Positions 1 through 10,144 of a stretch of 64,000 nt of DNA are shown one piece after another. The notes below the pieces were generated by a model. The model had not been told where the DNA came from and did no database searches. It was given only the letters and a program-made list of their open reading frames with translations. A program made the position numbers and the translations under genes. The DNA comes from Yarrowia lipolytica (Eukaryota; Ascomycota; Dipodascomycetes; Dipodascales): positions 868,001 through 932,000 of the forward strand of contig NC_090770.1 of NCBI RefSeq assembly GCF_001761485.1. The letters are read 5' to 3'. Every line of letters begins with the position of its first letter. The first letter of the stretch is position 1.

Positions 1-2
1 AA

Positions 3-917
3 CTTGCACAGGAAGGCATTGAGGGAGATGAAGCACGACGACGAATCGCTTCAGGAGACGTGGAGCTTGGAGAAGAGCCGCCGTTCAGGAAACAGTTGGT
101 TCTGCTCTTCACCTTTGGCAAAAAAAAACACCTTCATCGAGCCATGTTGGCTTACTCTCAACAGATCATGCACCAAATGTGTGGAATCAACCTCATCTCA
201 TATTACGCAGCCTACATTTTCCAGACTTCTATCGGTATGAGCCCGCTCAACTCACGAATTCTGGCGGCTTGTGATGGAACAGAGTACTTCCTGGCGTCCT
301 GGATCGCCTTCTACACCATTGAGAGGTTCGGACGAAGAAAGCTCATGCTGTTTGGAACCATTGGACAAGCCTGTACGATGGCTATTCTAGCAGGAACAGT
401 CTACGCAGCATCTTCAGTAAAAGACGGTGGCCTAGACAAACCTCAGGCTGGCATTGCAGCAGCAGTGTTCCTGTTTGTTTTCAACACCTTCTTCTCCATT
501 GGCTGGCTAGGTATGGCGTGGCTGTACCCTGCGGAAATCGCCCCCATTGAAATCAGAGCCATTTCCCAGGGTCTGTCCACATCCGGAAACTGGGTCTTCA
601 ATTTCCTGGTCGTCATGATCACCCCCGTGGCCTTCAACTCCATCAAGTGGAGAACTTACATCATCTTTGCGTGCATCAACGTCGCCATGGTCCCCTCCAT
701 CTACTTCTTCTTCCCCGAAACCATGGGCCGATCGCTCGAAGAAATCGATCTCATTTTCGAAGACTCCAACCCCAGAACTCCTTGGGACGTGGTTGGTATT
801 GCAAAGCGACTTCCTAGGGGTACCCTGGATGGAGTTGTTCCTTCAGACATGGAGCTGGAGAAGGAGATCGAGCATGTCAGCGTCAAGTCTTTGGGAGGTG
901 CCACTATTCGTGGATAG
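3..917 (+). CDS. MFS sugar transporter, C-terminal part
   Basis: This is the 3' part of a sugar-porter gene of the major facilitator superfamily; the reading frame is open from the first bases, so the start lies before the window. What remains covers about the second half of a normal 500-550 residue transporter. Visible family marks are QQxxGINLISYYA, the FGRRK loop, the GWLGMAWLYPAEIAP segment and the closing PETMGRSLEEID motif, followed by a short cytoplasmic tail. Proteins of this family move hexoses or related sugars across the plasma membrane, usually with protons in fungi; the substrate cannot be read from the sequence. It converges with the SIP3-like gene, with about 170 bases between the stop codons. 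The family call is firm, the substrate unknown. Confidence 0.93.
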   Translation, partial: LAQEGIEGDEARRRIASGDVELGEEPPFRKQLVLLFTFGKKKHLHRAMLAYSQQIMHQMCGINLISYYAAYIFQTSIGMSPLNSRILAACDGTEYFLASWIAFYTIERFGRRKLMLFGTIGQACTMAILAGTVYAASSVKDGGLDKPQAGIAAAVFLFVFNTFFSIGWLGMAWLYPAEIAPIEIRAISQGLSTSGNWVFNFLVVMITPVAFNSIKWRTYIIFACINVAMVPSIYFFFPETMGRSLEEIDLIFEDSNPRTPWDVVGIAKRLPRGTLDGVVPSDMELEKEIEHVSVKSLGGATIRG

Positions 918-1091
918 TTATGCTGTAGTATATATTTATTCTTTTTGTACCTTGGTACATTGTTATCCTTGTGTCTCGCTTGTACTTATGGCACCGTCAC
1001 AGGTCGTATGAATTGTAAGCTGCACTCGGTCTCGTTGAATTTTTTTCCACATATATTACAATTTACAAAATGTACTAATGAGTACGGAAAA

Positions 1092-4000
1092 CTAGAGCAG
1101 AGCGGGGACCTTAATCTCCGCTCGGCAGCTGTTGCAGTAGTTTTCAATTTGTTCAAACTTGCCCTCGTCCAGCTTGTCCTTGCCGTACAACGGGTCAGCA
1201 GCCACTCGTGCTGTGAACCGCTCACAGTTTCGGACTTCGGATCGAAGCCAGTTTTGCCACTCTTCAATGGCAAGGTCTCGGTCAGATCGGTTGAGCACTC
1301 GCAGGTTGACCAGCAGCTCTCGGCGCTTGATACCCAGCATGTACCGGGCCTTTTGGATCTTTCGAGAGGCCGACCGAGAAGCAACATCTGAGAAGTACTT
1401 GTTCTCAAAAAACTTGTCTTCGAGTCCGATACCGTCGTCGCCCTTGAGGATCTTGTCAGGGTCCATTCCAAACACCCGAGACTTCTCCAGAGACAAATAC
1501 TTTTGCAGAGCGATGGAATCCGTATTGTTGGTATCCGAGGGGAGCATCATGGGATCCAGATCATTGATAAATACCGCTCGATATAAAGTGTCGCTTGGAG
1601 CCGCCCTACGGGCCTCCTGATGTTGTTTAATGTGAAAGTATGTGAGACGACCAGATAGCCACAGGTTGGACACACCAGACACGGCCAGAAGCACAATCAG
1701 CACAATGTGAGGAGACAGAGACTTGAAGAAGCCCTTCGCGAGCTTCACAATGATGATCATGAACGCCGTGAGAGCCGTTAGCAGGAATGTGAAGATGGAT
1801 TCGGACACCCAGGTGACCAGACGTCGTCGAGAGACCTTGAGCACATCCTGCGAGTCCTTTCGCTCCAGTTCAGCAAGCTGCTCGGGGGTGGGATCAGTGT
1901 CAATCTGACCCAGCTTACCGTACATGATGATGGACCGGTTGGTGGAGTCAAAGGTGCCGACTCGTCGCAGACACTGCTGAATGAGTCGAACGTGAGATTC
2001 GGCTTCATGCTCCATGTATCGCATGGCCACAGTCTCAACCACAGACTTGAACAGCGACCGCTTCTTCTCGGTGTAAACGAGGTCGTCCCAAATGCACAGA
2101 CGCGATCCTCCGGTGTCGTTGGCGGTGATGACAAACCGCATGGATTGGTAGAATGAACTGACGTGGCTGATTTCCCAGGGGTTTCGGCTGTTGTGCACCA
2201 CGTAGCACACGTTCTCGTCCATGCGCTCGATAACCTGCAGGTTTCGAGACACCAGGGTGCCGGTCTCCATTAGCGATCGCAGCTTGAGATCGTAGGTAAT
2301 GAGTCGAGATAGAGTCTTGTCTTCGGGGTTGAGCATCCACCTGGTTCGTCGCGAAGAAATCACCTTGTGGAAACGCGAGTAAATGTCCTTGAACATTCGC
2401 GACTTCTGGCCAAACATGATATGGAACAGTGCCTTGGGGGGACAGAGGAACTCCCTATCAACAACCTTCTGTGCAGTCGACGAATGCAGAGAATAGTCGG
2501 GAGTATCAACGGTCTTGGACGCCACTGATCTGGCAGATGAGGAAGTTGGTCGCTTGGTGGCCTTGACCTCCTTACGCTTGTTTCGCAGATCCCGATACCG
2601 CTTGACGAGATGCTCGGACAGCTCTTCCTGCGAGAACTTTTCGTCGTGTTCGCCCTGGACGTTGTCAATGTATCCAAGATCGCTTTCTCGTTCGTACCAG
2701 CCATCGTTCTCGGTGAAAATCTTGTGGTCGCTGTCTCCATCCTGCAGGATGGGCAGCATCTCCTCCAGATTACGGGGACTGTCTGACAGTACATTGGACA
2801 GAATGATCTGCAAACGTCGCTGAACAAGCCGGCCAGAGTCTAGGAAGACTCGGCATCTCAAAACAGCTCCATCAGTACCCAGGACGTACAGGTTCTCCCA
2901 GGCATTGTCAGGGGAGCCCTGCACAGATACGATTTCAGTCAGAGGCTTCTTGACTGCACAAACAAAACCCAGAGAGTATGAGTAGACGTATAGGTTTTTA
3001 AGAGTGACAAAGACTCGGCCGGGAAGCTCCTGGCGAGGATTGGGAGACCAGAGACATCGGAAGACAGTAACCACACGATCATTGGGGTCGTGATCAACGG
3101 CGGTCTGGAAGATGGCTCGCATCTGGAGGTCCTGGGACTTGAGCTCGATGGGGTAGTTTTCGGGGAAGGGATCTGTCTCTGTGGTAGGGTTTTCATCCAT
3201 CTTGCGCTGGAACTCAACCATGTTTTCGTGAGAAGCAATGGCCACAGTCGAGTTCTTGGCGTAAAGCGCCCAGTTGACGGAACCCCACACGTTGGCGGTA
3301 ACGGCGTTTGGCATGTACGACGGCTTGACAAACGCCGTCGACACAATTGCTTCCTTAGTCATCCGGGTGTAGATGGGGGTGATAATGGGAGGCGAAGGGG
3401 CCAGCGATGTATTGAAAGGTCCAAAGCCAGAGAAGTTGAAGGCAGACTTTTCGCCGTGCTCGTTGGTTTCGTTGCCGTCAATAAAGGCTTTACCAGAAGC
3501 CATCAGCTTGTGCAGAGGAGTCTGGTGAACATGGTGTTCAGAGGCATAGGCATGGGGACCTCCGAGGTAAGAAGGAGAGGTGGTATCGGTAGTCTTGGAC
3601 GAAGTGTGTGCCATGGCAACATCAATAGAGGTTCCGCCAGAAGAGGCAAACTCGGGAAGAGGCACAGTCCACTTCTTGAATGCCAGAGAAGACCGGTACG
3701 GCGACTCCTTGTCCAGGGACTGCTGTTTGGCGAGCTCGAAGGCCACGAGCCAGGACTTGAACTCGGTCAGTGACTCGGCCTGGGCAATGAGTGTCACTTC
3801 CTGAGTCTTTATCTCGAAACAGAACCGTCTTTCCTCGGTGGGGAGCTGCTTGATGGAGCACAACAGCACTCCAATCTTGTCGGACTCCTCGACAAAGTCG
3901 CACTCGGGGGGAGGCGACACGTTCAGCCAGCCAAACAGGCCGGCCTTGACAAATGCCCATCGTCGGACCCAGATAGGGTTCTTTTCCGCTGGCGAGTTGG

Positions 4001-5456
4001 TCTTCATCAGCAGCCAGCCGTGCTTCTCGATGGGGTGGTTGGTGACCTTGGAGTCCACAGACAGCTTAGTGGATGGTGACAGAGGCTGATACTCAGCGAT
4101 ATCCTTGGGTGGCTTGGCTGCGGCAAGCGTGCTGTCCTCAATTTCCTTTCGGGCCTTGCCAATCTCCCGCACAATCACCTTGTTGGCCTGGTGGATGGCG
4201 TTGGACCAGTTTCGGATTCGGTGCATTTCGATTCCAAGTCGGAAGTACGCCGAGCCGGCATGCTGGTGTGCGCTGTCGTCGTGGTTTCGGGCGTTTGACC
4301 GCCAGGTGTCTGTGATGGTGAGGATCAGAGCCCGGTCAATGGCATGGTGGAGTCTTAGGTAGCCAGCGCAGAATTCGAACGACGCCTTGATGTAGGTTGC
4401 TCGGGCTTCGTAAACGGCCATTGCCTCGTCCCGAAGATGCGAGGGCTCTCTGGTCTTGTTGAGAGCGAGGTACTTGGCCTGGGCGGCGTCGTACTTGGTT
4501 TGGGCTGCTCGGAACGCCTTGACTGTCTCTGAGAAGGGAGCAATTCGCTGTTTGAGCAGCTTGACAAGAGGTTCACCAAGGTGCGTGTTTTGGCCGTTGA
4601 TGTTTTTCATGGCGTTGGTCCAGAAGAGCTTGGAGCCCTCGGCGAACCGTCGCAGCACCAGCATGGTGTAGTCGTGATCCACCACTCCCTCGGTCACGAA
4701 CGAGGGCATGAACTTGCCGACCAAATTGTTGATGACGGCCTGGAGGGTGTGCATTTCTGCGGTGACGTCGTGGACGCTTTGCACAAAGCCCTCGAGCCAC
4801 TGTGAGGTGACCGCCAACTGGGAAATAACGTGGTTAACGGTGGCTCGGAAAGAGGGCGAGTCCAACGACGCCTCCTTGAAGATGACCGGAATCAGTGTGA
4901 TGGGCATGTTTGCGGCGGCGTTGGGCTTGAGCTGGTTGGTGGGCACGCCCTGGTCGTTCATTTCAGAGTGGGGGATTGTGGAGGAGCCTGCTCTGTCGCC
5001 GGTATGAGATTTGGGGGACGACACAGACGCAATTGAGGGCGCCGTCTTGGAGGCCGGCGTCGCGGCATGCCCGTTGACCTCGTGATTGCTGGTGAGCGAG
5101 CGTCGGTGTTCGGGGGTGCCCAGACCAAGCGCATGGGCGTCGTGGGCGTCATGTCTGCTGCCATGAGGATGCAGAGGATTGTGGGGATGGGGGTCTTTCG
5201 GAGCCACGGGGATGGGGTTTGCCACCGAGTGTTGGGCTGCTGCCAACGCAGCGTTTGATTCGGACACTGTGTTAGTAACGGTGGCGGCTGTTGTTGGAGC
5301 CACAGACGGCTGTCGGCTGACAAGGTCATGTTGACTGTTGGTGAGCGCCGCGGACAAGAGTCCTGACTCCTGATCCTGACCCTTTTTGCCGGCTGTTTTT
5401 GCACACGTGTGCTGGTCGTGTTGCAGCCAACTTGCTCCGTGGTTTTCTTACTCACT
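1092..5456 (-). CDS. SIP3/LAM-type BAR-PH-GRAM-VASt lipid-transfer protein, start codon split by an intron
   Basis: A very large membrane protein of the Sip3/Lam1 family, which sits at ER contact sites and moves sterols through its VASt domain. The long frame has no ATG at its 5' end. Upstream on the minus strand a GTGAGT donor (5455-5450) pairs with a TACTAACACAG acceptor ending at 5267. Joining the A at 5456 to TG at 5266-5265 makes an in-frame ATG, giving M-S-E-S-N and about 1391 residues. I therefore read exons as 5456 (and 5' UTR) plus 5266-1092. In this numbering: low-complexity N-terminus; BAR-like helices at about 125-375; PH domain about 412-515 (HGWLLMKT through FKSWLVAFELA); GRAM-like about 690-830; VASt about 930-1100; hydrophobic segments about 1152-1204; charged C-terminal tail. 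The fallback start is the first internal Met, about 100 residues further in. Family is clear; the exact start is inferred. Confidence 0.88.
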
Positions 5457-7099
5457 GGTGCTCCTCGGGTGGTTCTGGGGAGTTTGTGTCGTGGTTCGGC
5501 GTCCGAGTCGAGGTCCTTGTATGTCCGACCAACAAGATTGCTCAACTCTATCTTGCGGGATTATGTATGCACTTCGTGGGCTGGGGGTCTACAATGTAGA
5601 AGTATAAGAGGAGGAGTGGATGGGGACGGTGAAGAAGAGAAGAAAGACTAGAAGAGGGCCAAAATAATAAAAATAATATATAAAAAAAAGGTCAGGCACC
5701 AGCACGCTGCCGCTTAATGCACATATAGTGCGCTCTAACTCCCGCTAGCCAGTTTCTCCACCTTGACATTGTTCCTGGTTAAGTCCCTCTAAGTCGCACT
5801 CTGACTTCCGCTTAACGTACATGCTAGCTGTACAACCGATGTTAGTCGAGAACAAAAGACGGGGAAGGAGCTGTCAAACGAGAACCACATGGCATTACTA
5901 AGCAACATAGCCCCGAATTTCCTTTGTCGCGTGGTCTCCGGTGCCCGTAAGCCCATCTACAGCCGAGGTAGACCCGGCTACTACTACTGCGTGCCTCTCA
6001 CCATACGATACATTAACTTTGGCCTCACGTTGATCCAGGCTTTTTTGAGTATTGGATTTTCCCGTTTGGGCTGGACCAGTGTGTAGTGTTAGCCAATAGA
6101 ATTGGGCTATGGACGGCCACAGATACGGACAAGATAGATTATGATGACTGTTTACCGTACTTTACCTTCATTTGTCCCAGTCATCCATCTCTTCCCATAC
6201 ATTGCTCAGACACTTGCTACTTGCTTGTTTTTTTTTTCAGATACAGGCAGTCATCTCCCCATGTTCTTGGCAACGATCAAACTCAGCTGCCTTAGTCTGT
6301 TCGGACAAGTCTACTTGTAGTACATACTGTACTTTTGTAGCTCCTTGTACTTGACGCAAAGAGGTTTTATCAACATCGGGTCTGATGGAGATCTGGTGGT
6401 TTGATATTACGTAATCTACCTCATTTGCTCGTCAAAATAGCAATTCAACACATCAACAGGCGATTGTGGATACTCGTCGATAACCTCAGTTACACTCGAG
6501 ACAGATCTGGTTCTTGTTCTTGTTGCTGTTAGTGTTAGCAAGCCAAAAGGTTGTCTGGTTGGAGTGCGTTGGAGTGCGGTTGAGGGAAGGGCGGTCAGTC
6601 GGAATGGAGACTGGTTACTGCAAGAATATAGAGAAACTGAGTCATCCCGTCGGTGTTCCATGTCTGTCACGTGACTGTCCCTTACATCCACGCGCCTTTA
6701 TCATGTCCGTATTCCTCCTACTCGGCACGATATCCACTGTCATACAAGTACAGTACCAACACTAGACATGGTCCGCCACCCAACCCAATCTACAGTATCC
6801 AGCTGAGACAGAACCCCTCGCTTCACCTCGGTTCAGGCTGCTGTCTTAGTCTTGGTCTGTAGAATCAGGCAACCAAAAAGAAATTACGGTCGGGTGGCGG
6901 TACGAGTACAAGTGGACCTTTTGACCATTGTACTTCACTTTGGTGATCGGGTGGGGGGACTCAACCTCGTGCCGTAGAGTACGAGTTCGTCAATACACTC
7001 GCCGGGTTCTCGTATTTTGGTTCAATTTGGTTGAATATATCTCAATGCTCACGTAGGAGCCGTTTCTACATATCTGCTCTTTCTATGATCCGCTTTATG

Positions 7100-7150
7100 A
7101 TTTGCTCTTTCTATACATTTGCTCTTTCTATACATTTGCTCTTTCTGTAT
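7100..7150. repeat. 17-bp direct repeat, three copies
   Basis: The unit ATTTGCTCTTTCTATAC occurs three times head to tail at 7100, 7117 and 7134, the last copy with two changes near its end. A looser fourth copy lies just before. No gene spans it. Confidence 0.85.
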
Positions 7151-7367
7151 GATCAGCTTTTTGCTGACTCGTCGCGATATAATTGGCAGACATGGTGTGG
7201 AGGTTTGTCGTAAACCAAGGTTGACACGACCCCCCGGCCTGTAACTCCTGCAAAGATCGTAAACATGACCCAGTGCAGTTATCCCTGTGGTCGTGAATGT
7301 GGTCACGTGAACTTTGAATGGGACAGCAGTCATGGCTGGTGTGTATGAGCATCACGTTTCATCTTCT

Positions 7368-7425
7368 GATTCCTCATCTCCTGATTACTCATCAGCACGA
7401 TTACTCATCAGCTTGATTACTCATC
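7368..7425. repeat. 15-16-bp direct repeat, four copies
   Basis: The core GATTACTCATC starts at 7383, 7399 and 7415, with a variant GATTCCTCATC at 7368. It lies about 450 bases before the snoRNA host gene. Repeated 16-bp units with a constant core can be tandem binding sites, but no factor can be named from this alone. Confidence 0.8.
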
Positions 7426-7947
7426 CGAAGAGATTATGAGTTCTGGAAAACTGCTCGAACCCATCGACATGGGCGTAGATCCGACTTTTAAAAATGCAGT
7501 CTCATTTCTGGTGTATTTCTGGGGTATTTATCACGGCCTTACTCCCTCACTACTTGTACTTATATAATGTTCGTGACAAGTAAACCCACCAACGCAGACC
7601 CAAGTATACACATCTCAATTGGGTGATACAAGACACAAATGCGCAAAATGAAGTCGCGGACAGCAAAACACACGTCATAGAATCCACTCCAACAGGTAAA
7701 TCTCACCCTCCGCTCGCACCACCCACCCCACACTTGGCCCTCCAAGCCACTCCAGGGTAACCAAATAAACTTCCCAACCCTACCTCTTGCCATTACCCTA
7801 CCGAAGTGTTGCAGTCAATAAAAGAAAAAAGATTGGCATAACTTGAGACCTCTTTTTTTTCTCTCCTCACATACGACAAGACAATGATCTCAACACGACA
7901 CTGAATGGTGAGTACCCCTCTTTTACAAACCCCCCTCGCGCAGCAAG

Positions 7948-8028
7948 GCAAAATGATTAGGAACATATTTTCTACTGAGGATGTAAATGCAGGACAAATC
8001 GTTAAGGAATTCTTCGTTTATGATCTTA
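7948..8028 (+). ncRNA. snR57: Box C/D snoRNA, snR57 type (18S Gm1572)
   Basis: Lies inside intron 1. Boxes: C-like ATGATTA at 7953-7959, D'-like CTGA at 7975-7978, C'-like GATGTAA at 7980-7986, and a degenerate D box ATGA at 8020-8023. The guide AGGAATTCTTCGTT (8005-8018) pairs with 14 bases of 18S rRNA near its 3' end (AACGAGGAATTCCT), with one G-U pair. The fifth base upstream of the D box, C8015, faces a G. Counting from the remembered 3' end of yeast 18S rRNA puts that G at 1572, the known snR57 target. The boxes are weaker than in the two neighbours, so the identification rests on the guide and on the company it keeps. Confidence 0.72.
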
Positions 8029-8131
8029 GTGCAAACGGCATCTCTTCTTCCCAAACACTTCTAACATCAGGTGGGTATCGACAAAATTGCTGGGGATTTG
8101 ATTCTTTACAAGGATTGAGTCTTTTGTCTCA

Positions 8132-8210
8132 TCAACTGATGAAATTTTCACACACTTTTGCAGGTGAAAACGTGATCCAAGCAAAAAACATGCATCACCA
8201 TCTGACATTT
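8132..8210 (+). ncRNA. snR55: Box C/D snoRNA, snR55/U33 type (18S Um1269)
   Basis: Lies inside intron 2. C box core TGATGA at 8137-8142 and D box CTGA at 8202-8205. The guide before the D box, CATGCATCACCA, can pair with 12 bases of 18S rRNA (TGGTGGTGCATG) with one G-U wobble. The fifth base before the D box, A8197, faces a U, which fits the snR55 target Um1269 in yeast numbering; vertebrate U33 has nearly the same guide next to its D box. Ends are approximate because no strong terminal stem is seen. Confidence 0.85.
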
Positions 8211-8332
8211 TGTTGAAATATCTTTCAGTTTTCGACATTCGTTTTGCTAACATTAGTTACCTTGAGTTTCTAATACCCCTTTCCCATCTGATTTGTGAGT
8301 ACCTCCATCGTTTCTGCCTTGCTTGTGTGAGA

Positions 8333-8412
8333 CTATAATGATGACAAAAAATTTTCAGTTCTGCTTCTGAAAGAGAATGAAGATAACAAAATTACCAAAA
8401 CCTCTGACATTC
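8333..8412 (+). ncRNA. snR61: Box C/D snoRNA, snR61/U38 type (25S Am1133)
   Basis: Lies inside intron 3 and has all four boxes: C ATGATGA 8338-8344, D' CTGA 8367-8370, C' ATGAAGA 8377-8383, D CTGA 8404-8407. The guide before D', CAGTTCTGCTT (8356-8366), pairs perfectly with AAGCAGAACTG of 25S/28S rRNA. The fifth base before D', T8362, faces an A, which fits the snR61 target Am1133 (yeast numbering). Vertebrate U38 carries almost the same guide-plus-D' segment. The D guide (before 8404) was not matched to a target. Confidence 0.9.
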
Positions 8413-8746
8413 TGTTTGATGTTTCATTGCCTTTTAAACCCTTTCTAACTCCAGATTTATTGCACTCCTCTTGGATGCCTCCGATACCCTGATTTATAGC
8501 TAACGTATTCTATCTAAAACCGTGACAGTAACACCGTATCGCAGAGCCACGCAAGTTGGCATGCTCATTGGTTTGCTCTATAACAGTTAATCGTACTTGC
8601 ACTGTATCACAGCCATTGTTCATTTCTGGTACTCGCACTCATAATCGTACTTGTACTTTTCAATATGTTAATACTATGGACATGCTATAATTCATACTTC
8701 TCCAGCGAGCTGATTGCCAGAGCTTCAGGTTCCTCACTCAGAAAGA

Positions 8747-10144
8747 TTACGACGCCTGAGACATCAAGAAATCCTTCACGGGCTTGACACTATTGACCGC
8801 ATCAAGACCCAACGACCGCAGACCAACCACCAGCGGGTTTCGGGTCGAGTACAACTTGTGCAGCTTGTCGACCACGCCCAGCAGCTTGTGGTTCTTAAAG
8901 TACTGGTCGGCCCAGTAGGGCTCCAGGGTCAGGGTGGATCCAATATCGGCTCCACGCCCCGCAGCGTTTCGAATGGCAATGGCCAGACTCTGGGCGTCTC
9001 CCTGGCCCATGTTGAGACCCTGTCCTGCTAGAGGATGGGTGGTGTGGGCAGCATCTCCAACCAGAGCCACGTTCTCGGCAATATAAGTGTCGGCATGCTT
9101 CATCTTAAGAGGGAAGGAGGCTCGCGACTTGTCTTGGACAGCAACAATGGGGCAGGGCACGTCGGGGTTAGAAGATCGCTGAGACAGTCTGTAAGGAGCG
9201 TCAGTCATGATTTCATCGGGATGTTCAACCAGGTACTCAATGTCGGTGGGCTCGAGGTTGAATGCACAGTTAACCATCATGACAAACTGCTCGGGAGTCA
9301 GCTGCTTGAGCTGGGCGGCCATCTTGGGGGTGGTGGACCAGACGAGCGAGCCGAATCTGTTAGGCAGAGGAAGAAGAGCAATGGGACCGGTGGGGAGGAA
9401 TCGCTGCCATGCCGACTGCTGCTCGTTGGCCAGACGCACGGTGGCAACCAGACCGTGGGTGTTGTAGTCCCATCCTCGTGCCTCGATACCGGAAAAGGTT
9501 CGAACAGGAGAGTTGGCTCCATCAGCACCGATCAGCAGATCAGTAGAGATAGTAGAGCCATTGGAGAGCTTGACAAGGGGCTTGTTGTGCGATTCGGGTG
9601 TTCGCTCAACGCCCTCCACCTTGGTCTTGTCCAGGATCGTCAGATTGGGCTTATTTGCCAGCTGCTTGAGCAAGCCGTTCTGCAGGTTGAAGTTTTCGGT
9701 CATGTAGGCGATATCTCGGCCCTCGCCCATCAATTGGGTGGTGTTGAACTGCACCTTAGAGCCCGACACTCCATCCCACGCTGTCATGTGTCTGTAGGCC
9801 TGAACTCGGTCTCGGTTGACATGTTCCCACACGCCAATCTTGGTCAGATACTCGACCGAAGAGGGGGTCAGAGAACTGACTCGGTTCTCAAACCGCTCCA
9901 TATCGGGGCCCCAGGTCTTCAGATTGTCCAGAGACCCAAACTCAACAAGAGTCACAGACTTGTTGACCGTCTCAGGGTAGTGTTTGAGGGCAGCGGCAAT
10001 GGTCAAGCCGGCAGGACCTCCTCCAACCACCACAATGTCCGAGTGGGTGGTGGAGGGTTTGGGAGCAGATGTGGTGGTGGAGTTCCATCGCTGGACTCGA
10101 AAAACAGCCGGCCGCAGCCGTTGCAAGGTCGTGGATCGAAGCAT
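8747..10144 (-). CDS. COQ6: COQ6 ubiquinone biosynthesis flavin monooxygenase
   Basis: FAD-dependent monooxygenase that hydroxylates the ring (C5) of the coenzyme Q precursor on the matrix side of the mitochondrial inner membrane, as part of the CoQ synthome. The 465-residue product is close to yeast Coq6 in length. It opens with a basic, Ser/Thr-rich presequence (residues 1-30). The dinucleotide-binding motif DIVVVGGGPAG is at about 36-46, and the second FAD motif VGDAAHTTHPLAGQGLNMG at about 362-380, including the family-typical HPLAGQG. The start is the first ATG in a frame directly after an A-rich leader. It is convergent with the snoRNA host gene and divergent from the TMS1-like gene, with about 550 bases of shared upstream sequence. 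No intron is seen. Confidence 0.95.
   Translation of the reverse strand: MLRSTTLQRLRPAVFRVQRWNSTTTSAPKPSTTHSDIVVVGGGPAGLTIAAALKHYPETVNKSVTLVEFGSLDNLKTWGPDMERFENRVSSLTPSSVEYLTKIGVWEHVNRDRVQAYRHMTAWDGVSGSKVQFNTTQLMGEGRDIAYMTENFNLQNGLLKQLANKPNLTILDKTKVEGVERTPESHNKPLVKLSNGSTISTDLLIGADGANSPVRTFSGIEARGWDYNTHGLVATVRLANEQQSAWQRFLPTGPIALLPLPNRFGSLVWSTTPKMAAQLKQLTPEQFVMMVNCAFNLEPTDIEYLVEHPDEIMTDAPYRLSQRSSNPDVPCPIVAVQDKSRASFPLKMKHADTYIAENVALVGDAAHTTHPLAGQGLNMGQGDAQSLAIAIRNAAGRGADIGSTLTLEPYWADQYFKNHKLLGVVDKLHKLYSTRNPLVVGLRSLGLDAVNSVKPVKDFLMSQAS

Larger units (their letters stand above)
5457..7870. other. Intergenic region with short tandem repeats
   Basis: No coding frame here looks real. The stretch nearest 5457 should carry the 5' UTR and promoter of the SIP3-like gene. 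Towards the other end it holds two small tandem repeat clusters (7100-7150 and 7368-7425) and two TCACGTGA palindromes (6667-6674 and 7303-7310). T-rich and CT-rich sequence just before 7880 probably belongs to the promoter of the snoRNA host gene. Confidence 0.6.
7880..8500 (+). ncRNA. Non-coding snoRNA host transcript with intronic C/D snoRNAs
   Basis: A small spliced gene with no useful reading frame. It starts after a CT-rich tract; both ends are approximate. Three consensus introns can be laid out. Intron 1 runs 7908-8070 (GTGAGT to CTAACATCAG). Intron 2 ends at 8256 (CTAACATTAG) and has GTGGGT at 8071, directly abutting the end of intron 1. Intron 3 runs 8295-8454 (GTGAGT to CTAACTCCAG). 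The only clear internal exon is 8257-8294, 38 bases. The longest frame across the exons is a few codons, so the spliced RNA is probably a by-product. Each intron holds one box C/D snoRNA whose C box lies 43-66 bases after the donor and whose D box lies 37-41 bases before the branch site. It converges with COQ6. The intron and snoRNA layout is seen in the sequence; the host role is inferred. Confidence 0.82.
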
